Shown here: piece by piece, positions 18,219 to 26,843 of the stretch
Numbering within the stretch: position 1 is the stretch's first letter
Layout of the letters: each line of letters begins with the position of its first letter
Assembly (NCBI RefSeq): GCF_000010725.1
Contig: NC_013856.1
Span: forward strand, 610,001 to 674,000
DNA from: Azospirillum sp. B510
GTDB taxonomy: Bacteria; Pseudomonadota; Alphaproteobacteria; Azospirillales; Azospirillaceae
DNA length: 64,000 bases
Direction of reading: 5' to 3'
Position numbers and translations under genes: made by a program
Notes under the pieces: generated by a model
Databases searched by the model: none
Seen by the model: the letters and a program-made list of their open reading frames with translations, nothing else
What the model was told of the DNA's origin: nothing

Positions 18219-19382
18219 ATGAAGCTCGTGATGCCGAGGACGCTGTTGGCCGGCGCCGCCGCTCTGGCCCTCGCCGCCGGTCTTTCCGCCGCATCGGCGA
18301 AGGCCGAGACGGTGCTGACCGTGCTCACCGCCGGCGACCAGAACATGGTCGACTACGTCAACGAATATCTGGCGCCGAAGTTCGAGGCCCAGAATCCGGG
18401 CGTGAAGGTCCGCGCCGCCGGCACCGGGCCGGGCGACGGCGGGTCGCAGAAGATCTATGAGAAGTTGAGCGCAGAGGCCGCCGCCGGCGCCGCCAAGTGG
18501 GACGTCGACGTCGCCGTCATCCATCAGAAGATGGCGGGCCAGATGGTGCAGGAGAAGATGCTCTCGGCCTATGTCGGCGATGTGAAGACCGGCGCGCTGG
18601 CCAGCCGCGACAGCGCGCGCAACGCGCTCGGCACCGACGTCACCGGCTATGTCCTGCCGATGTTCCACAGCCAGATCGCGCTGGCCTACAACCCCGATCT
18701 GGTGAAGGCGCCGCCCAGGACCTACGCCGAACTGGCGGAATGGGTGAAGGGCAACCCGAAGGCCTTCGGTTACAACGGCATCAAGGGCGGCATGTCGGGC
18801 GTCGGCTTCGTCACCGGCTGGGCCGCCGCCAACATCGGCGACGCCGCCAAGCTGGAGAAGGGGCCCTATGACGCGGCGATGAAGCCGGCGATCGAAAAGG
18901 CGCTGTCCGGCCTGAAGGAGTTCAACAAGAGCGTCACGCTGACCCCCGGCAACGCCGGCACGCTCGACATGCTGAACCGCGGCGAGATCGCCATGGGGCC
19001 GGTGTGGGTCGACATGTTCTATAGCTGGCAGGCCGACGGCCGTCTCAACCCGGCGATGAAGCTGCAACTGATCGGTCCGGGCATGCCCGGCCAGCCGATG
19101 TACTATGCCGTCCCGGCCAAGGCCGCCAACCAGGAGGCCGCCCGCAAATTCATCGAGCTGGCGACCAGCCCCGAGGTGCAGGCCGACGGCATCGTCAAGC
19201 GCTTCAACTGGTATCCGGGCATCGACGCCACCTATGTGCAGCCCAAGCTGGACGCCCAGACCTGGGCCAAGCTGTTCACCGACGTGAAGCCGGACGAGCT
19301 GGCGAGCAAGGGCAAGCCCTTCCCGCTGTCGGGCTATTTCACCGACATCATGGAAGCCTATGAGCGCACCGTTGCCAACTGA
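18219..19382 (+). CDS. ABC transporter periplasmic substrate-binding protein
   Basis: A 387-residue extracellular solute-binding protein. A Sec signal peptide is clear (MKLVMPRTLLAGAAALALAAGLSAASAKA, cleavage after AKA at about 29). The mature protein starts ETVLTVLTAGDQNMVDYVNEYL, like the family that binds sugars, polyamines, iron or phosphonates (AxNPDLVKAPPRTYAEL, MGPVWVDMFYSWQ). ATG 18219 is chosen because the signal peptide begins there and GGGGGATCTT precedes it; the longer open frame upstream lacks such a start. It overlaps the first permease gene by 23 bases, so the two are coupled. The substrate is unknown. Confidence 0.85.
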   Translation: MKLVMPRTLLAGAAALALAAGLSAASAKAETVLTVLTAGDQNMVDYVNEYLAPKFEAQNPGVKVRAAGTGPGDGGSQKIYEKLSAEAAAGAAKWDVDVAVIHQKMAGQMVQEKMLSAYVGDVKTGALASRDSARNALGTDVTGYVLPMFHSQIALAYNPDLVKAPPRTYAELAEWVKGNPKAFGYNGIKGGMSGVGFVTGWAAANIGDAAKLEKGPYDAAMKPAIEKALSGLKEFNKSVTLTPGNAGTLDMLNRGEIAMGPVWVDMFYSWQADGRLNPAMKLQLIGPGMPGQPMYYAVPAKAANQEAARKFIELATSPEVQADGIVKRFNWYPGIDATYVQPKLDAQTWAKLFTDVKPDELASKGKPFPLSGYFTDIMEAYERTVAN

Positions 19383-20298
19383 GGCCGACCGGCCGGCTTC
19401 CCTCCCCCGCCCCGGCGGGGGAGACGGCGCCCCCGCCCTGCCCGTCACCCAGCCGCCCGCCGCGACCGTCCCCGGCTGGGTCTGGGGCGTGCTTCTGGTC
19501 ATGCCGGCGCTGGCGATGGTGGCGCTGTTCTTCCTTTATCCGCTCGGCCTGTCGGCGCTCAGCGCCTTCCAGGGCCGCAACGGCGGCTGGACGCTGGCGA
19601 ACATCGCCAAGGCGTTCGAGCTGTACAGCCTGGACATGGCCTTCACGCTGGCGATCGTGCTGCTGTCCTCCGCCCTGGTCGCCGTGCTGTCGGTGGCGAT
19701 CGGCGGCTATCTGACGCTCGGCGAGAACCGGGTGGCGGTGACCCTGCTGCGCTGGCTCTACCGCTGGCCGCTGTTCATCCCCTTCATCGTCGCCGCCCAG
19801 ATGATGCGGTCCTTCCTGGCCAAGAACGGTCTGATGAACAACCTGCTGATCGGCGGCAGCGTCATCGAGCCGTTGCAGGCGGCGAGCCTGCTCGACTGGC
19901 GTGGCGTGGTGGTGACCTTCGTCTGGAAGCAGACGCCCTTCGTGGCGCTGATGGTGGCGGGCGCGATGGCCTCGCTGGACCGCTCCACCATCGAGGCGGC
20001 GCGCGATCTCGGCGCCGGACGGCTGCGCATCCTCGGCGAGATCGTCGTTCCCCAGGTCCGGCCGACTTTGGTGGTCGGGCTGATCCTCAGCTTCGTGACC
20101 ATGCTGTCGGTGATGTCGGTGCCGATGATGATCAACCCCAACAGCCCGACGATGATCACGGTGGACATGGCCTATCGCATCAACGCCCATGGCGATTACG
20201 GCGTCGCCAACGCCCTCGGCTTCGTCTCCTACGCCATGGCCGGTCTGGTCGGCTGGTTCTATCTGCGGCACGGCGTGCGCCAGGGTGGTGCGCGATGA
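19360..20298 (+). CDS. ABC transporter permease, first subunit
   Basis: A 312-residue inner-membrane subunit with a Pro-rich cytoplasmic N-terminus (about 1-38) and about six membrane segments, starting GWVWGVLLVMPALAMVALFFLYPLGL. The coupling EAA loop is readable as IEAARDLGAGRLRILGEIVVPQVRP (about 207-231), which docks on the ATPase. The start ATG lies inside the end of the binding-protein gene. Its stop overlaps the start of the second permease (ATGA at 20295). Confidence 0.88.
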   Translation: MSAPLPTEADRPASLPRPGGGDGAPALPVTQPPAATVPGWVWGVLLVMPALAMVALFFLYPLGLSALSAFQGRNGGWTLANIAKAFELYSLDMAFTLAIVLLSSALVAVLSVAIGGYLTLGENRVAVTLLRWLYRWPLFIPFIVAAQMMRSFLAKNGLMNNLLIGGSVIEPLQAASLLDWRGVVVTFVWKQTPFVALMVAGAMASLDRSTIEAARDLGAGRLRILGEIVVPQVRPTLVVGLILSFVTMLSVMSVPMMINPNSPTMITVDMAYRINAHGDYGVANALGFVSYAMAGLVGWFYLRHGVRQGGAR

Positions 20299-21140
20299 CC
20301 GCCCTTCTCCCGACGCGGGCGCTCGCCCAGACTCTCGCCCAGACTCTCGCCTGGATTCCGCGCGGGCTGGCGCTGGGGCTGCTGGCCTTCGTCATCTTCG
20401 GGCCGCTGACCAATCTCGGCCTGTGGGCGGTGGCGGAGAAATGGTACTTCCCCCACACGCTGCCGCTGCAATACGGCTTCTCCTTCTGGGAACGGGTGTT
20501 CGCCCCGCGTTCCAACGCCATGGCGTCGCTGGCGACCAGCGTCACCATCGCGCTGCTGACGGTGGCGGCCTGCCTCGCCGTGTCGGTTCCCGCCGGCTAC
20601 GCGCTGGCCCGGCTGCGGCTGCCCTGGCGCGGGGCGATCCTGCTGGCCTTCCTGCTGCCGCAAGCCTTTCCCAGCGTCGCCGTCTACATCAACGTGGCGC
20701 GCATCTTCTATACGCTGGGGCTGAACGGCACCGTGGCGGGCGTGGTGCTGGTCCACACGGTGCACGGGCTGGTCTTCTCCGTCTGGATCACCGCCGCCGC
20801 CTTCGGCGCCATCGACCGCTCGCTGGAGGAGGCGGCGCGCGACATGGGCGCCGGCCCCTTGCGCAGCTTCTTCGGCGTCACCCTGCCGCTGGCGGCGCCG
20901 GGGGTGATGGCCAGCTCGATCTTCGTCTTCCTCGAATCGCTGGACGAGTTCACCGGCACCTATTTCGTCGGCGTTCCCGACATCTCCACCCTGCCGCTGC
21001 TGATGTTCAACGCCGGCATGGGTGGCAATTTCCAGATCGCCGCGATCACCGCGCTGATCCTGCTGGTTCCCTCGGTGGGCTTCATGCTGGTGATCGAACG
21101 TTTCCTCAAGGCCGACGTGCTGGCCAAAGTCGGACATTGA
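20295..21140 (+). CDS. ABC transporter permease, second subunit
   Basis: A 281-residue permease with about six hydrophobic segments and the EAA coupling loop LEEAARDMGAGPLRSFFGVTLPLAAP (about 177-202). It pairs with the preceding permease as a heterodimer, as in Pot, Fbp and 2-aminoethylphosphonate importers. Residues 8-19 contain a 12-bp tandem duplication at DNA level (LAQT LAQT). The MBL-fold gene follows 5 bases after the stop, so the hydrolase is part of the same transcript. Confidence 0.88.
   Translation: MTALLPTRALAQTLAQTLAWIPRGLALGLLAFVIFGPLTNLGLWAVAEKWYFPHTLPLQYGFSFWERVFAPRSNAMASLATSVTIALLTVAACLAVSVPAGYALARLRLPWRGAILLAFLLPQAFPSVAVYINVARIFYTLGLNGTVAGVVLVHTVHGLVFSVWITAAAFGAIDRSLEEAARDMGAGPLRSFFGVTLPLAAPGVMASSIFVFLESLDEFTGTYFVGVPDISTLPLLMFNAGMGGNFQIAAITALILLVPSVGFMLVIERFLKADVLAKVGH
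20322..20351 (+). repeat. 12-bp in-frame tandem repeat in permease N-terminus
   Basis: CTCGCCCAGACT is repeated at 20322-20333 and 20334-20345, followed by a half unit CTCGCC. It keeps the reading frame and duplicates the residues LAQT at the permease N-terminus. Confidence 0.75.
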
Positions 21141-21145
21141 CCTCC

Positions 21146-21898
21146 ATGGACATCCAGGTGCTGGGCGTCGGCGAAGCCGCCGACCCCTCCTTCGCCAATT
21201 CCTCGCTGATCGTCGCCGCCGACGGCTTCCGCCTGATGATCGACTGCGGCCATTCGGTGCCGTCCGCCCTGTGGCGCGAGGTGCCCGATCCCGACGCCAT
21301 CGACGCGCTCTATTTCACCCATCACCACCCCGACCATTGCTTCGGTCTGGTCCCGGCCCTGATCCGCTGGACCGACGACCGCCGCAGCAAGCCGCTGGAC
21401 ATCGTCACCACCATCGGCGGCTGGAAGCAGCTGGCGCTGCTGTTCCAGGCCGGCGCCACCGATCCCGAACGGTCGCTCTCTTTTCCCCTGCGCTGGGTCG
21501 AGACCCCGACGGATGGCAGGCTCGGCCCCTTCCGCCTGCGCACGGCGCTGACCCGGCATTCGATGCCCAACCGCGCCATCCGGCTGGAAGCGGGCGGCGT
21601 CGCCTTCGCCTATTCCGGCGACGGCCGCGCCACGCCGGAGTCGGAGGAGCTCTTCCGGGACGCCGATCTGCTGTTCCACGAGTGCCTGACCGTCGAGCCG
21701 GATCCGACCCAGCTCTTCCACGCCGCCTACGGCCAGCTCGCCGACTTCCCCGCCCGGCTCGGTGTCGGCGAAATGCGCCTCTACCATGTCCGCATGGGCG
21801 AGCGGGAGCGTCTGGCCGCCGCCTGCGCCGCCGATCCGCGAATCAGCCTTGCCCAGCCCGGGGAGCGGATCGCCCTGGCGCCTCGGACTCCGATCTGA
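21146..21898 (+). CDS. Metallo-beta-lactamase-fold hydrolase (RNase Z / PhnP-like)
   Basis: A 250-residue MBL-fold protein. The metal-binding motif THHHPDHCFG (about 60-69) is the HxHxDH signature; the downstream ligands are plausibly His145 region (TRHSMPNRAIR), Asp165 (YSGDGRATPE) and a C-terminal His (LYHVRMG). This layout fits the RNase Z/phosphodiesterase branch, which also includes PhnP. Start ATG 21146 follows the permease by 5 bases. Co-transcription with an ABC importer suggests it hydrolyses the imported compound or an intermediate; a phosphodiester substrate is a hypothesis. No signal peptide is seen, so it should be cytoplasmic. Confidence 0.8.
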   Translation: MDIQVLGVGEAADPSFANSSLIVAADGFRLMIDCGHSVPSALWREVPDPDAIDALYFTHHHPDHCFGLVPALIRWTDDRRSKPLDIVTTIGGWKQLALLFQAGATDPERSLSFPLRWVETPTDGRLGPFRLRTALTRHSMPNRAIRLEAGGVAFAYSGDGRATPESEELFRDADLLFHECLTVEPDPTQLFHAAYGQLADFPARLGVGEMRLYHVRMGERERLAAACAADPRISLAQPGERIALAPRTPI

Positions 21899-21972
21899 CG
21901 CTCGCGGCCGAAGCCCGGGCCAAGCCGCCCGGCACACCCCGCCGACCATCCACCCGAACCCGCTTGATCGCC

Positions 21973-21999
21973 CCCACGGGATGGCCTGCCGCCCGTGGG
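21973..21999 (+). terminator. Hairpin after the ABC/MBL genes, possible weak terminator
   Basis: CCCACGGG (21973-21980) pairs exactly with CCCGTGGG (21992-21999) around an 11-base loop. There is no T-run directly after it, so intrinsic termination is uncertain. It lies in the 198-base gap between the MBL-fold and PHP-domain genes. Confidence 0.35.
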
Positions 22000-22010
22000 A
22001 AGACTCTATT

Positions 22011-22046
22011 TGTATTATAATGTATTACATGTATGGTATTGTATTA
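22011..22046 (+). promoter_or_regulatory. AT-rich promoter/operator block with three TGTATTA copies
   Basis: TGTATTA occurs at 22011, 22021 and 22040 in an AT-rich island within very GC-rich DNA, 51 bases before the PHP gene. A perfect TATAAT (22016-22021) could be a -10, and TACATGTA (22026-22033) is a palindrome. No strong -35 is seen. The first two repeats are spaced 10 bp apart, one helical turn, which suggests cooperative regulator binding. A GntR-like operator is one possibility. Confidence 0.45.
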
Positions 22047-22093
22047 GCGGCGCCGCATCCGAGCCGGCCCGATTGCCATGCTCCAAGGATAGT

Positions 22094-22123
22094 CCGATGA
22101 CCGACAGCCCGATGACCGACAGC
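22094..22123 (+). repeat. 15-bp tandem duplication spanning the start codon
   Basis: CCGATGACCGACAGC is repeated perfectly with no spacer, giving two in-frame ATG codons (22097, 22112) and the N-terminus MTDSPMTDSP. Confidence 0.85.
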
Positions 22124-24478
22124 CCAGCGACCACCCCCCGCCACATCGCCCCCGTCGGGCTGTACGAGCGCAACAAGGACCGCCCCTTCCTGGGGTCCAC
22201 CAGCTGCTCGCACCGCCGGCTGGTCGCCGGTGAATGGACCGAGTTGCGGCTGGTCTACGAGGTCGGCGCGTCGGGCCTCGCCGACGGGGCCGGCATCAAG
22301 CTGGCGATGAAGTTCTATTCCGACTGGGCGCTGTTCCAGACCAGCGACCCGCAGGCCGCCAACTACGTCTCGGCGGAGTATGAGGCCGGGCCGCTGGTGC
22401 CGGGGCAGAGTCCGGCGACGATCCAGGCGCTGAAGGTGCGCTTCGACCAGAAAGGCCACGAGCGTCCCTATCAGAAAGCCATCGTCATCGACGTGATCGA
22501 CGGCTACCTCAATCCCGGCGACCGGATCGTCGTCCGGCTGGGTGACCGGCGGCGCGGCGGGCCGGGAACGCGGGTGCAGAGCTTCGTCGAGCAGGGCTTC
22601 CGCTTCCGCGTCTTCATCGACCCGCTCGGCAGCCAGAAATATGCCGAGGTGCCCGGCGACTGCGTGATCGACATCGTTGCCGGCGATCCTGCCGCCCTGC
22701 GTCTGGTGGCGCCGCGCCTGACCACTCCCGGCCCGGCCAGCCTGCTGCTGCGCGCCGAGGATGTCTGGGGCAATTGCTGCACCGACGGCACCATCGACGC
22801 CGCCCTGACCCTGGCGGGGCCACAGGGAGAAACGGTGGAGCCGCTGACGCTCTCGCCCAACCCCGATGCCCATGGCTGGCTGGTCCATCGTCGGGAGACC
22901 ACGCTGTCGGCCGGGGAGTGGCGCATCACCGCCACCGCTGACGGGCTGGTCCCGGCGGAGGCCTTCGTCACCGTCGAGGAGGACGCGCCGCGCGCCTATT
23001 ACGCCGACCTCCATGTCCATTCCAACGACACGGTCGGCACCAACGATACCGCCTACAACCTGTCCTACGGCCGCGACATCGCCGGGCTGGACGTGCTGGG
23101 CTACACCGCCAACGACTTCAACGTCACCGAAAAGGCCTGGAGCGAGGCGGTCGGGTTGATCGACCGCTTCAACGAGGCCGGCCGCTTCGTCTGCTATCCC
23201 GGCACCGAATGGTGCGGCAATTCGGCGGCGGGTGGCGACCATAATGTCGTGTTCCTGCGCGACGGCGTGCCGCAATTCCCCACCGACAGCCGGGGCCAGC
23301 CGGTCCGATCCTTCGAATGGAACGAGTCCACGCGCGGCAAGCTGCGTCCCGGCGCCTGGCCGCTCGACGATCTTTATGCCGCCTATCAGGACGACCCGGA
23401 AGGCCATCTGCTGATCCCGCATGTCGGCGGACGGCGCTGCAATCTCGACTGGCACCATCCCGAGCTGGAACGGCTGATCGAAATCGGCTCCGCCTGGGGC
23501 CAGTTCCACTGGGTCTATGCCGAGGCGCTGGCCCGCGGCTACCGGCTCGGCGCCTCGGCCAGCAGCGACGAGCATCAGGGCCGCTGCGGCGGCGGCGCGC
23601 CGGCAACCGCCGTGTTCGGCGCGCGCGGCGGGCTGACCGGGGTGCTGGCCGACCGGCTCGACCGCGCCACCATCGGCCGGGCATTACGGTCGCGCCGCAC
23701 CTTCGCCACCACGGGCGAGCGCAGCTTCGCCAGCCTGCGGCTGGGCGAGCGCTGGATGGGCGAGGTGGCGCAAGCGGCGGCGACCGACACGCTCGATTAC
23801 CGGCTGCTCGGCGACCGCGGATGGGAAAGCCTGCGGCTCTATGACGGCGAGACTCTGCTGTGGGAGCGCGACCTGCACCGCGAGCTGGGCCTGTCGCAAC
23901 GGCGCATCCGTCTGCGGCTCGGCGGCGCCCGCATCAAGGACCGCTATCGTGGCGCCTATTGGAGCGGCGGCATCACCGTCACCGGGGCGGCGGTGCAGCG
24001 GGTCGAGCCTTTCGGCTTCGACCATCCCGAACAGGGATTCTGGCGCCAGGACGCCACCACCGTGGCGCTGCGCACGGTGACCCATGGCGACACCGACGGG
24101 GTGGAACTGACGCTGTCGCGGCTGGCCGGCACCCGCATCCAGGTCCATCTCGACATCGGCACCTATGTGAAGGTCGGCAACCCGCTGACGCCGCCGCCCA
24201 ACCCGCACGCACCCGAAGCAGTGCTGGAGATCGACGGCGACACGCTGCTGGGCGACGGCTCCGCCGCCGCCGGATCGATCCGCCGGACCCTGCCCGGCAC
24301 CGAGCTGGAGGTGACGGTGGAGCGGGTGACCGAGGCGCCGCTCCCCCGCGACCTTGCCGGGCGTATCCCGCTGGCCGGTCTGGGGTTGGCGGCGGGGCGG
24401 GAACATCCGCTGTTCCTCACCGCCCGCCAGCGCGACCAGTCGCGGGTCTGGACCTCGGCGCTGTTCCTGACCGTCTGA
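22097..24478 (+). CDS. Large PHP/DUF3604-like metallohydrolase
   Basis: A 793-residue protein with no signal peptide. Residues 1-295 form a beta-rich N-terminal region of unknown type (YERNKDRPFLGSTSCSHRRL). A PHP-type metal-binding motif then appears: ADLHVHSNDTVGTND (about 306-320), with later candidates GTEWCGN, HVGGRRCNLDWHHPE and SASSDEHQG, which together could complete the metal site. This arrangement resembles DUF3604 proteins, whose function is not established. The C-terminal 200 residues are beta-rich. It follows the MBL-fold gene by 198 bases but has its own AT-rich promoter block, so it may be co-regulated separately. The cellular substrate is unknown; cleavage of the imported compound is an inference. 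Confidence 0.7.
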   Translation: MTDSPMTDSPATTPRHIAPVGLYERNKDRPFLGSTSCSHRRLVAGEWTELRLVYEVGASGLADGAGIKLAMKFYSDWALFQTSDPQAANYVSAEYEAGPLVPGQSPATIQALKVRFDQKGHERPYQKAIVIDVIDGYLNPGDRIVVRLGDRRRGGPGTRVQSFVEQGFRFRVFIDPLGSQKYAEVPGDCVIDIVAGDPAALRLVAPRLTTPGPASLLLRAEDVWGNCCTDGTIDAALTLAGPQGETVEPLTLSPNPDAHGWLVHRRETTLSAGEWRITATADGLVPAEAFVTVEEDAPRAYYADLHVHSNDTVGTNDTAYNLSYGRDIAGLDVLGYTANDFNVTEKAWSEAVGLIDRFNEAGRFVCYPGTEWCGNSAAGGDHNVVFLRDGVPQFPTDSRGQPVRSFEWNESTRGKLRPGAWPLDDLYAAYQDDPEGHLLIPHVGGRRCNLDWHHPELERLIEIGSAWGQFHWVYAEALARGYRLGASASSDEHQGRCGGGAPATAVFGARGGLTGVLADRLDRATIGRALRSRRTFATTGERSFASLRLGERWMGEVAQAAATDTLDYRLLGDRGWESLRLYDGETLLWERDLHRELGLSQRRIRLRLGGARIKDRYRGAYWSGGITVTGAAVQRVEPFGFDHPEQGFWRQDATTVALRTVTHGDTDGVELTLSRLAGTRIQVHLDIGTYVKVGNPLTPPPNPHAPEAVLEIDGDTLLGDGSAAAGSIRRTLPGTELEVTVERVTEAPLPRDLAGRIPLAGLGLAAGREHPLFLTARQRDQSRVWTSALFLTV

Positions 24479-24492
24479 GAACGGACGTCCGG

Positions 24493-25701
24493 TCAGGAAT
24501 AGAAGCCCGGCTCCGGCAGGGCGCCGGTCAGGGCGTGGACTCCCAGCTCCTTCAGCTTGTAGTCCAGCGGGTCGTGCAGGGAATGGGTGCGGATGTTGCG
24601 CCAGAAACGGTCGAAGCCATAGCGCCCGGCGGCCCCGCGCGCGCCGGTGATGTCGAACAGCCGGCTGGCGGCGTCCAGCCCGGCGCGGGCGGCGGCGAGC
24701 TTGAAGGTGGCGACGGCGAGCGAGGTCTCGCCCCGCTCCTGGCTTCCCAGCGAGCGCCCGCGCTCCCACGCCCGTTGCAGCCGGTCGAGCGCCGGACCGC
24801 CCAGCGCGTCGGCCGAGGCGATGGCGAGTTGCGCCTCGCCGAAATGGTGGAGGAGATAGGGATCCTCGGCGGCGCTGGCCACGCCCGACGCCCGCCAGGG
24901 CCGCCCCTCCGCCAGGGTGAAGGCGCGGGCCGCCGCCAGCGCCCCCTCGGCGATGCCGAGATAAAGGCTGGACAGGATCGCCTGGGCGATGCAGGGCCTG
25001 AGGCTGGCGGCGACGTCGCCGAACGGCCCCGGCGGTCCCAGGATGTCGGCGGCCGACACCGCCACATTGGTGAAGGTAACGGTGCCGCTGTCGGTCTGGC
25101 GCTGGCCGATGGCGTCCCAATCATCCAGCACGGCGATGCCGGCGCGGTCGGTCGGCAGCACCATGACCCGCAACACCCCGTCCGGCCCGTCCGCCGACAC
25201 CAGCAACAGGTCGGAATCGCTGGCGCCGGAACAGAAGCTCTTGGTTCCGTCGAGGATCCAGGCCAGCGGCTCCTCACCCTCCTCCTCACCCCCCTCTCCG
25301 GCCGGCGTCAACCGGGTGCGGCGGTCGAGCGGGTTCAGCGCGTTGCCCCAGAACAGGGTGCGCCGGGCGGTGGCTGTCAGCAGCCCGGCCTTCTGGGTCG
25401 GGTTGGCGTAGAGCAGGATCGAGGCGACCATCAGATGATGGAAGGCGAACAGATGGGCGAGCGAGGAATCCACCTGCGCCAGTTCCCGCACCGCCCCCAG
25501 GATCGCCGGCCAACCCTCCCCCTCGCCACCATAGGCGGGGGGGATGGCCAGGGTCAGCAGACCGGAGCGGCGGATGGCGTCGCGCTCGGCCTTGGCAGTG
25601 CCGCCGGCCCGGTCGCGGGCGACGGCGGTTTCGGCCAGCAGGCTTTTCAGGTCGGCCAGCGCCCCGCGCAGGGCCGGGCTGGACAGGGGAACGATGCTCA
25701 T
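24493..25701 (-). CDS. Acyl-CoA-dehydrogenase-fold flavoprotein monooxygenase (DszC/SfnB-like)
   Basis: A 402-residue flavin-dependent oxidoreductase of the DszC/SfnB group, which uses FMNH2 and O2 rather than oxidising acyl-CoA. Typical features are IPPAYGGEGEGW (about 54-65), SSLAHLFAFHHLM, FCSGASDSDLLLV near the middle, and the C-terminal FDRFWRNIRTHSLHDPLDYK. That RNxRTHxLHDP ending also occurs in the SfnB-like protein at 37213. The start ATG (25701) overlaps the stop of the ssuD-like gene (ATGA), so this is the last gene of the minus-strand sulfur operon. The likely role is oxidative desulfurisation of an organosulfur compound; the exact substrate is not determinable. Confidence 0.82.
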   Translation of the reverse strand: MSIVPLSSPALRGALADLKSLLAETAVARDRAGGTAKAERDAIRRSGLLTLAIPPAYGGEGEGWPAILGAVRELAQVDSSLAHLFAFHHLMVASILLYANPTQKAGLLTATARRTLFWGNALNPLDRRTRLTPAGEGGEEEGEEPLAWILDGTKSFCSGASDSDLLLVSADGPDGVLRVMVLPTDRAGIAVLDDWDAIGQRQTDSGTVTFTNVAVSAADILGPPGPFGDVAASLRPCIAQAILSSLYLGIAEGALAAARAFTLAEGRPWRASGVASAAEDPYLLHHFGEAQLAIASADALGGPALDRLQRAWERGRSLGSQERGETSLAVATFKLAAARAGLDAASRLFDITGARGAAGRYGFDRFWRNIRTHSLHDPLDYKLKELGVHALTGALPEPGFYS

Positions 25702-26828
25702 GACGCGCTCCGCGCCGGTTGGAGATCGCCGAACGGGCTGACGAAGGCGACGTCGGGCGCGGCCTGGGATGCCGGCGGCGGCGCCGTCACCGGCAGCAGC
25801 GGGAACAGCAGGTCGGCGACGCGGTGCGCCTCCTCCAGATGGGGATATCCCGAAAGGATGAAGCTGTCGATGCCGAGGTCGCGGTACTCCAGAAGCCGGT
25901 CGGCGACTTGGCGCGGACTGCCGACCAGCGCGGTTCCGGCCCCGCCGCGCACCAGCCCGACCCCGGCCCAGAGATTGGGCGCCACCACCAGATCCGGGCG
26001 CGACGCCAGCTCGGTCATCCGGCGCTGGCCTTCGGATTCGAAGCGGCGGAAGGCGCCGTGCGCCGCCTCGACGGCGCCGCGGTCGATCTTGCTGATCAGC
26101 GTCTCGGCGGCGGCCCAGGCCTCGGCCTCGGTCTCCCGCACGATGATGTTGACGCGCAGGCCATAGGACAGGGTGCGGCCATGGGCCGCCGCCCGCGCCC
26201 GTACATCCGCGATCTTGGCCGCCACCGCGTCGGGCGGCTCGGCCCAGGTCAGATAGGTGTCGAAATGCTCGGCCACCGCGGCATGGCCGGCGGGCGACGA
26301 GCCGCCGAAGAACAGCGGTGGATGGGGACGCTGCACCGGCGACAGCGGCACGGTGGCGCCCTTCACCGTCACATGCTGGCCGGCGAAATCGACGGTCTCG
26401 CCGGCCAGCACCCGCTTCCACACCGTGAAGAACTCGGCCGCCTGGGCATAGCGGGCGTCATGGTCGAGGAAGACGCCGTCGCCGGCCAGCTCCGCCGCGT
26501 CGCCGCCGGCCACCACATTCAGGTAGAAGCGCCCGCCCGACAGCCGGTCCAGCCCGGCGGCGAGCCGGGCGGCGAAGGTCGGCGTCATCGAGGAGGGCCG
26601 GGTGGCGACGAGGAAGCGCAGCCGCTCGGTCGCCGCGATCAGCGCGGCCGACACGATGTAGGGCTCCTCGCAGGCCTTGCCGCAGGGAACCAGCACACCG
26701 TGATAGCCGCGCCGGTCGGCGGCCTGGGCGATCTCCGTCAGATAGGCCAGCGACGCGGCCCGGCTGTCGATCTGGCTGCCCAGATAGGGGCCATCGCCAT
26801 GCACCGGCAGAAACCAGAAGATGTCCAT
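25698..26828 (-). CDS. ssuD: FMNH2-dependent alkanesulfonate monooxygenase (SsuD-like)
   Basis: A 376-residue bacterial-luciferase-fold enzyme that cleaves the C-S bond of alkanesulfonates, releasing sulfite and an aldehyde with FMNH2 and O2. The start MDIFWFLPVHGDGPYLG and the segments GVLVPCGKACEEPYIVSAALIAATERLRFLVATRPS and RFYLNVVAGGDAAELAGDG are strongly SsuD-like. FMNH2 would come from the MsuE-like reductase at 30351. It lies 15 bases downstream of the amidohydrolase and overlaps the next gene by 4 bases, so all three are one operon. A related methanesulfonate or other sulfonate specificity cannot be excluded. Confidence 0.88.
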   Translation of the reverse strand: MDIFWFLPVHGDGPYLGSQIDSRAASLAYLTEIAQAADRRGYHGVLVPCGKACEEPYIVSAALIAATERLRFLVATRPSSMTPTFAARLAAGLDRLSGGRFYLNVVAGGDAAELAGDGVFLDHDARYAQAAEFFTVWKRVLAGETVDFAGQHVTVKGATVPLSPVQRPHPPLFFGGSSPAGHAAVAEHFDTYLTWAEPPDAVAAKIADVRARAAAHGRTLSYGLRVNIIVRETEAEAWAAAETLISKIDRGAVEAAHGAFRRFESEGQRRMTELASRPDLVVAPNLWAGVGLVRGGAGTALVGSPRQVADRLLEYRDLGIDSFILSGYPHLEEAHRVADLLFPLLPVTAPPPASQAAPDVAFVSPFGDLQPARSAS

Positions 26829-26843
26829 GGGTCGCTCCTCCGC

